Below are positions 8,174 through 11,769 of a stretch of 11,769 nt of DNA, piece by piece. Every line of letters starts with the position of its first letter. The first letter of the stretch is position 1. The stretch is taken from assembly GCA_900313465.1 (NCBI GenBank), contig OMRU01000017.1, positions 1 through 11,769 on the forward strand. Reading direction: 5' to 3'. Source of the stretch: an uncultured Clostridia bacterium. GTDB lineage: Bacteria > Bacillota_I > Bacilli_A > RFN20 > CAG-288. Position numbers and translations under genes: made by a program. The notes under the pieces are model-generated. The model saw only the letters and a list, made by a program, of their open reading frames with translations. It made no database searches and was not told the DNA's origin.

Positions 8174-8182
8174 GATTTGATT

Positions 8183-8206
8183 AGCCGTCTTCGGACGGCT
8201 TTTCTT
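8183..8206 (+). terminator. Intrinsic terminator of the jetABC operon
   Basis: AGCCGTC (8183-8189) pairs perfectly with GACGGCT (8194-8200) around a TTCG loop closed by C-G, the exceptionally stable UUCG tetraloop. It is followed by TTTCTT. It lies ten bases after the jetC stop, so it closes the operon before any fourth gene. Confidence 0.85.
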
Positions 8207-8311
8207 AAAGAAACTTTCAACTTTGGTGGCGGTTTTTATCCCCGTAGAACAACAAACATGTAAAAGTGTTCAAAATCCCAAAAAACCTAGTAGTTTACGC
8301 ATATTTTGATA

Positions 8312-8317
8312 TATAAT
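8312..8317 (+). promoter_or_regulatory. Probable -10 element of the glgCDA operon
   Basis: This is a perfect TATAAT within the 183-base gap between jetC and glgC, 39 bases before the glgC ATG. The hexamer at normal -35 distance is poor. TTTACG at 8294-8299 would instead pair at 17 bases with TAAATA (8317-8322). A weak -35 would be compatible with an activated or regulated promoter. Apart from this, the terminator and the cre-like site, I see nothing in the gap. Confidence 0.5.
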
Positions 8318-8325
8318 AAATACGT

Positions 8326-8340
8326 TAGAAAGCGGTTACA
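8326..8340 (+). promoter_or_regulatory. Candidate cre operator (CcpA site) of the glg operon
   Basis: The 15-mer TAGAAAGCGGTTACA matches the cre consensus WTGNAANCGNWNNCW at every fixed position except the second (A for T). It begins about two bases after the start site expected from the TATAAT at 8312-8317 and ends just before the AGGAGG ribosome binding site (8344-8349). Sites in this position usually repress, by occlusion or roadblock. Catabolite control of glycogen synthesis makes biological sense, but no ccpA gene is in view. Confidence 0.5.
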
Positions 8341-8356
8341 TACAGGAGGCTTTTTT

Positions 8357-9475
8357 ATGAAGGAAGAAATGGTAGCCATGATTCTCGCCGGTGGCAGAGG
8401 CACCCGACTGAAATCACTCACGGCTAAAGTTGCAAAACCAGCAGTTTTTTTTGGTGGTAAATATCGTATTATCGATTTCCCACTCAGCAATGTTGCCAAC
8501 AGCGGCATCAATGCTGTCGGTGTGGCCACCCAATATGAATCGACCGATCTGAACAACTATATCGGCTCTGGTCGTAACTGGGGTCTTAATGGCACCAATG
8601 CCTTGGCTAGTATTTTGCCCCCAAGAGAAACACCATCCGGTGCTTCTTGGTATTTAGGTACCGCTGACGCGATTTATCAGAATATCGACTGGTTGGATAA
8701 GACACATTGCAAATATGTCGTCATCCTTTCTGGCGACCATATCTACAAGATGGATTATTCCGATATGCTCAAGTTCCATAAGGACAACAAGGCCGATGTC
8801 ACCATCGCCTGTATCAAGGTCCCAATGGCTGAAGCACCAAGATTTGGTATCGTGGTTGCCGATGAGAAGAACATGATCAACGAATTCCAGGAAAAACCAA
8901 AGGTTCCTAAGTCTGATTATGCTTCTATGGGTATCTATATCTTCACTTATGACTTATTAAGAAAAGCCTTAGTCGATGATGCCAAGGATGAAACATCCGA
9001 TCACGACTTTGGTAAGAATATTCTTCCAACCCTTCTTGGAGAAAAGAAGAGACTCTTTGCTTATCCATTCAAGGGATACTGGAAGGATGTCGGTACCGTT
9101 CAGTCCTTATGGGAAGCCAATATGGATTTATTAGATCCAAATTGTGAATTACAGCTCTTCTCTTCCCGTTTCAAAATCTATTCTGCGGATACGGCTTCTC
9201 GCCCAGAATATATCGCTCCAAGCGCGAAGGTAGAAGACTCTGTCATCAACCAGGGCGCTCAGATCTATGGCAGTGTCATTCACTCCGTCATCTGCAATGA
9301 AGCCATCATTGAACAAGGCGCAGTGGTCAAAAACTGTGTGATTCTTCCGGCTGCTGTCATCAAGACTGGCGTCAAGATTGAAAACGCCATCATCGGCGCA
9401 AAGACTGTTGTGGATAAGGATGTCATTGGTAAAGAAGATGATGTTGCCTTAGTCAACGCAACGGAAGATAAATAA
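8357..9475 (+). CDS. glgC: Glucose-1-phosphate adenylyltransferase (ADP-glucose pyrophosphorylase), catalytic subunit
   Basis: The enzyme makes ADP-glucose from ATP and glucose-1-phosphate, the committed step of glycogen synthesis. The 372 residues contain GGRGTRL (12-18, nucleotide binding), KYRIIDFPLSN (35-45), GTADAIYQN (101-109), SGDHIYKMDY (125-134, metal/catalytic Asp127), EKP (179-181) and GYWKDVGT (240-247). A C-terminal left-handed beta-helix (about 285-372) follows, with hexapeptide-like repeats such as AIIEQGAVVKNCVI. All catalytic motifs are present and the length fits the Bacillota form. I chose ATG 8357, preceded by AGGAGG seven bases upstream. An in-frame TTG at 8306 would add 17 residues but overlaps the promoter and lacks a ribosome binding site. 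glgD follows 13 bases later, and the product probably assembles with it. Confidence 0.97.
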   Translation: MKEEMVAMILAGGRGTRLKSLTAKVAKPAVFFGGKYRIIDFPLSNVANSGINAVGVATQYESTDLNNYIGSGRNWGLNGTNALASILPPRETPSGASWYLGTADAIYQNIDWLDKTHCKYVVILSGDHIYKMDYSDMLKFHKDNKADVTIACIKVPMAEAPRFGIVVADEKNMINEFQEKPKVPKSDYASMGIYIFTYDLLRKALVDDAKDETSDHDFGKNILPTLLGEKKRLFAYPFKGYWKDVGTVQSLWEANMDLLDPNCELQLFSSRFKIYSADTASRPEYIAPSAKVEDSVINQGAQIYGSVIHSVICNEAIIEQGAVVKNCVILPAAVIKTGVKIENAIIGAKTVVDKDVIGKEDDVALVNATEDK

Positions 9476-9488
9476 AAGGAGAAGGATT

Positions 9489-10607
9489 ATGGCATACAAA
9501 GTAGCTGGTATCATCGATTGCTTCGGCAATCCAGAATTTGGTCCTTTGACCCAACATAGACCTATGGCGTCTACCTCGTTCTTAGGTCGTTATTCGTTTA
9601 TCGATTTCCCTCTTTCTAACTTCCTCAACTCTGGCATTTTGAATATGGGTATTCTCTGCCAGAACCATATCCGTTCTCTTTCCAAGCATGTCGGCAATGG
9701 CCGTAGCTGGATCTCCAACACCAAACGCGGTGCTCTTGAAATCCTCTATGATGAGCCAAATGTCGCCAACCCTGCCTACAACACCGATATCGCTGATATC
9801 ATTGAAAACAAAGTTTTCTTCAAGGATGTCCATCCCGATTATGTCATCCTTGTTTCTCCTAACTTCGTCTATGAAGCTGACTTCAGCAAACTTCTTGACG
9901 AACATGTCGCCAGCGGCGATAGAATCACCCTTCTTTATACCCACGTGGAAAGCGGCTTAAAGAATCATTTCTTAGGCGCGGATAAGATCGGTATTTCTTC
10001 CCGCGGTAGAGTCAACCGCATGGAAACCAACATGGGTGATGAGGATAGCGGTGACATCTCTATGGGATGTCTCATTCTTGACTATCCAATGCTTGAATCC
10101 TTAGTGGAATATGCAAGAAGCACTTCCAGCTTCTTCAACTTGGATGACTGTCTGAAGTATCTTGCTCCAACGGTCATGATCAGAGCCGCCAAATTTGAAG
10201 GCTATGTCCGCGACTTTGATTCTTTGCCACACTACTTGGAGTATTCTTTGGAATTATTAGACCGCAAAATCTTCAATTCCCTGTTCCAGGAACACTGGCC
10301 AATTCATACCAGAACTTATGATACCGTTCCGGTTCAGTGCCGTGCTGGCTCTGATGTCACCAATTCCTATCTCGCTAATGGTAGCGTGATTGAAGGTAAG
10401 GTTACCGGTTCTATCTTAGGTAGAAATGTCCGCATCGAAAAAGATGCTGTCGTCATCAATTCCATCATCGGTAATGACGTCGTTATTTCCGAAGGTACAC
10501 ATGTTGAAAATGCCGTTATCGACCGTGACGCTCAGGTCTTACATGTCTCTGAAGTCATCGGTACTAAAGAAGAACCTATCTATATTGCTAGAGGAGATAT
10601 TGTCTAA
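9489..10607 (+). CDS. glgD: GlgD, non-catalytic regulatory partner of ADP-glucose pyrophosphorylase
   Basis: This 372-residue paralogue of GlgC keeps the fold, with LGRYSFIDFPLSN near the N-terminus and a C-terminal beta-helix (for example VIEGKVTGSILGRNVRIEKDAVV), but has lost the active site. The GGRGTRL loop is replaced by DCFGNPEFGPL (about 10-20), and SGDHIY by SPNFVY (123-128), which removes the catalytic Asp. This is the normal state of Bacillota GlgD, known from Geobacillus to raise or tune GlgC activity in a hetero-oligomer. AAGGAGAAGG lies just before the ATG. It follows glgC closely and is followed two bases later by glgA, so one transcript is expected. The equal length of 372 residues in both paralogues fits an old duplication. 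Confidence 0.95.
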   Translation: MAYKVAGIIDCFGNPEFGPLTQHRPMASTSFLGRYSFIDFPLSNFLNSGILNMGILCQNHIRSLSKHVGNGRSWISNTKRGALEILYDEPNVANPAYNTDIADIIENKVFFKDVHPDYVILVSPNFVYEADFSKLLDEHVASGDRITLLYTHVESGLKNHFLGADKIGISSRGRVNRMETNMGDEDSGDISMGCLILDYPMLESLVEYARSTSSFFNLDDCLKYLAPTVMIRAAKFEGYVRDFDSLPHYLEYSLELLDRKIFNSLFQEHWPIHTRTYDTVPVQCRAGSDVTNSYLANGSVIEGKVTGSILGRNVRIEKDAVVINSIIGNDVVISEGTHVENAVIDRDAQVLHVSEVIGTKEEPIYIARGDIV

Positions 10608-10609
10608 AT

Positions 10610-11769
10610 ATGAAAATCTTATTGGTCACAGGTGAATCTCTTCCTTACGCGAAAAGCGGTGGCTTAGGAGATTTCATCTATTCTTATGGCAAGGCTCTTG
10701 CCAAACTCGGTGAAGACGTCTCAGTCATCATGCCTTTATATTTGCCGATGAGAAGCAAATTTCCTGAAATCATGGAAGGCTTCTATGACCAGTTTGATTT
10801 TAAGATGAGCTGGAGAACCCAGGGCTGTGGTGTCTTCATGGTAGAAAGAGATGGTATCAAATTCTATTTCACCGCCATGGATCGTTTTGATCGCGACCAG
10901 CTATACGGTTATGGTGATGATACGGAAAGATTTGCCTGCTTTGTCATGGCGGTCAACACCTTCATCACGCGCCATAACGACTATGATGTTGTCCACTGCA
11001 ACGACTGGCAGACGGCGATGCTTCCTTTGCTTCTTTCCTATAATCCTAAACCAATCAAGACTGTTTTAACCATTCATAACCCCGCCTATCAGGGATGGGC
11101 TACCAGAGATGATTTAGGAACCTTCTTCAATCTGTCTACCGGATATTATGATTCGGGCTTTGTCCGTCTTGGCGATTCCTTCAACTATCTTAAGGCAGGT
11201 ATCATGTCTGCTGATAAGATCAATACGGTCTCGGTTACCCACGCTCAGGAATTATTAAGCGATCACACCGGTTTTGGTGGCATGGGTGCCATCATTGACT
11301 GGTGCAGACATTATGATTTCTCGGGTATCGTCAATGGTCTTGATACCGATATCTGGGATCCAAAGACTGATAAGCATATCGCTACAAATTATGATCTTTC
11401 TACTGTCAAAGAAGGAAAGAGAGCAAACAAGCGTGCGATTTTCAAACAGCTTGGTATGGATGAAGATTTCGATGGTCCATTATTCAGTGCAATCACTCGT
11501 CTTTCTGCCCAGAAGGGTGTAGAAAGAATCATCAGCATCATGCCTCATCTTGAGGAAAAGAACGCTAAGCTTATCGTCATCGGTACCGGTGAGATGGAAG
11601 AACAGTTCCAGGCGGAAGCCTTCAAATATAAGAACGTCTATCTAGTCAAACGTTATGATGAAGAATTTGTTAAAACTTTAGCTAATAAAATTGGTAAAAG
11701 TACTATTAACGATATTCTTTCCGATTTCAATTTAAATTATGGTACTATGGAAGTTGAAGCAATTTTAGA
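10610..11769 (+). CDS. glgA: Glycogen synthase (ADP-glucose type), 3'-incomplete with an anomalous end
   Basis: GlgA (GT5, GT-B fold) adds glucose from ADP-glucose to the growing alpha-1,4 glucan. Visible motifs are the substrate-binding KSGGLGD (15-21), HCNDWQTAMLP, HNPAYQG, the domain-linking NTVSVTHAQEL and GIVNGLDTDIWDPKTD, and the start of the C-terminal Rossmann domain SAITRLSAQKGVERI. The ATG lies two bases after the glgD stop, with GAGGAG inside the end of glgD, so translation is probably coupled. The frame stays open to the window edge (386 codons; the usual length is about 470-490). From about residue 355 the sequence no longer follows the family: after YDEEFVKTL one expects an alanine/aspartate helix and the E-P-C-G-L motif, but the text reads ANKIGKSTINDILSDF in 25% G+C DNA. 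Residues 1-354 are confidently GlgA; the rest is not. Confidence 0.93.
   Translation, partial: MKILLVTGESLPYAKSGGLGDFIYSYGKALAKLGEDVSVIMPLYLPMRSKFPEIMEGFYDQFDFKMSWRTQGCGVFMVERDGIKFYFTAMDRFDRDQLYGYGDDTERFACFVMAVNTFITRHNDYDVVHCNDWQTAMLPLLLSYNPKPIKTVLTIHNPAYQGWATRDDLGTFFNLSTGYYDSGFVRLGDSFNYLKAGIMSADKINTVSVTHAQELLSDHTGFGGMGAIIDWCRHYDFSGIVNGLDTDIWDPKTDKHIATNYDLSTVKEGKRANKRAIFKQLGMDEDFDGPLFSAITRLSAQKGVERIISIMPHLEEKNAKLIVIGTGEMEEQFQAEAFKYKNVYLVKRYDEEFVKTLANKIGKSTINDILSDFNLNYGTMEVEAIL
11672..11769 (+). other. AT-rich foreign-looking segment fused in frame to glgA
   Basis: By hand count about 28 of the last 113 bases (from 11657) are G or C, against roughly 40-45% in the preceding genes. Codons switch from GTC/ATC/ACC/TTC to ATT/AAT/ACT/TTA within a few codons. 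The translated tail, with segments such as KIGKSTINDILSDF and NYGTMEVEAIL, is stop-free and looks like real protein; its first part has a vaguely helix-turn-helix rhythm. I do not recognise the family. No direct repeat or IS end marks the joint. Confidence 0.6.

Noticed and set aside
8207..8311. Short or decayed jetD after jetC, or a riboswitch before glgC
   Set aside because: The gap is far too short for a nuclease, no frame shows JetD-like sequence, and I see no strong secondary structure apart from the jetC terminator.
8306..8356. Longer glgC from a TTG at 8306
   Set aside because: The extra 17 codons overlap the TATAAT and cre-like site. ATG 8357 has a well-placed AGGAGG, and GlgC proteins begin close to the GGRGTRL motif.

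Overview
The window looks like a chromosomal segment of a low-to-moderate G+C Bacillota (Firmicutes). I infer an Erysipelotrichia-like or related gut lineage from the gene styles, the glgC-glgD pairing, strong GGAGG ribosome binding sites, standard stop codons and codon choice; no rRNA or marker gene is present to prove it.

Layout. (1) Positions 1-207 hold the 3' end of a forward gene whose C-terminus resembles the PlsC lysophospholipid acyltransferase family. It converges on a reverse-strand adenylate-forming acyl/aryl-acid ligase (248-1849), and one perfect 16-bp hairpin terminates both. (2) Positions 1850-2448 are a roughly 600-base AT-rich gap without a convincing gene. It holds a 29-bp tandem repeat, three free-standing AAGGAGGAA motifs and candidate promoters. 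(3) Positions 2449-8173 are a tightly packed three-gene operon encoding an SMC complex of the Wadjet/MksBEF type: a JetA-like kleisin, a JetB/MksE-like winged-helix subunit and a JetC/MukB-like ATPase with complete Walker A, signature and Walker B motifs. The JetD (MksG) nuclease that normally completes a Wadjet plasmid-defence locus is absent, and a strong terminator follows jetC directly. (4) From 8312 to the end lies a glycogen synthesis operon, glgC-glgD-glgA, with a good candidate cre (CcpA) operator just downstream of a -10 element. GlgC should make ADP-glucose, the degenerate GlgD should regulate it, and GlgA should polymerise the glucose.

The points most worth attention are the nuclease-less jetABC operon and the end of glgA. 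About 355 codons into glgA the sequence stops looking like glycogen synthase and drops to about 25% G+C while staying in frame. That suggests a chimeric contig end or a recombination junction.
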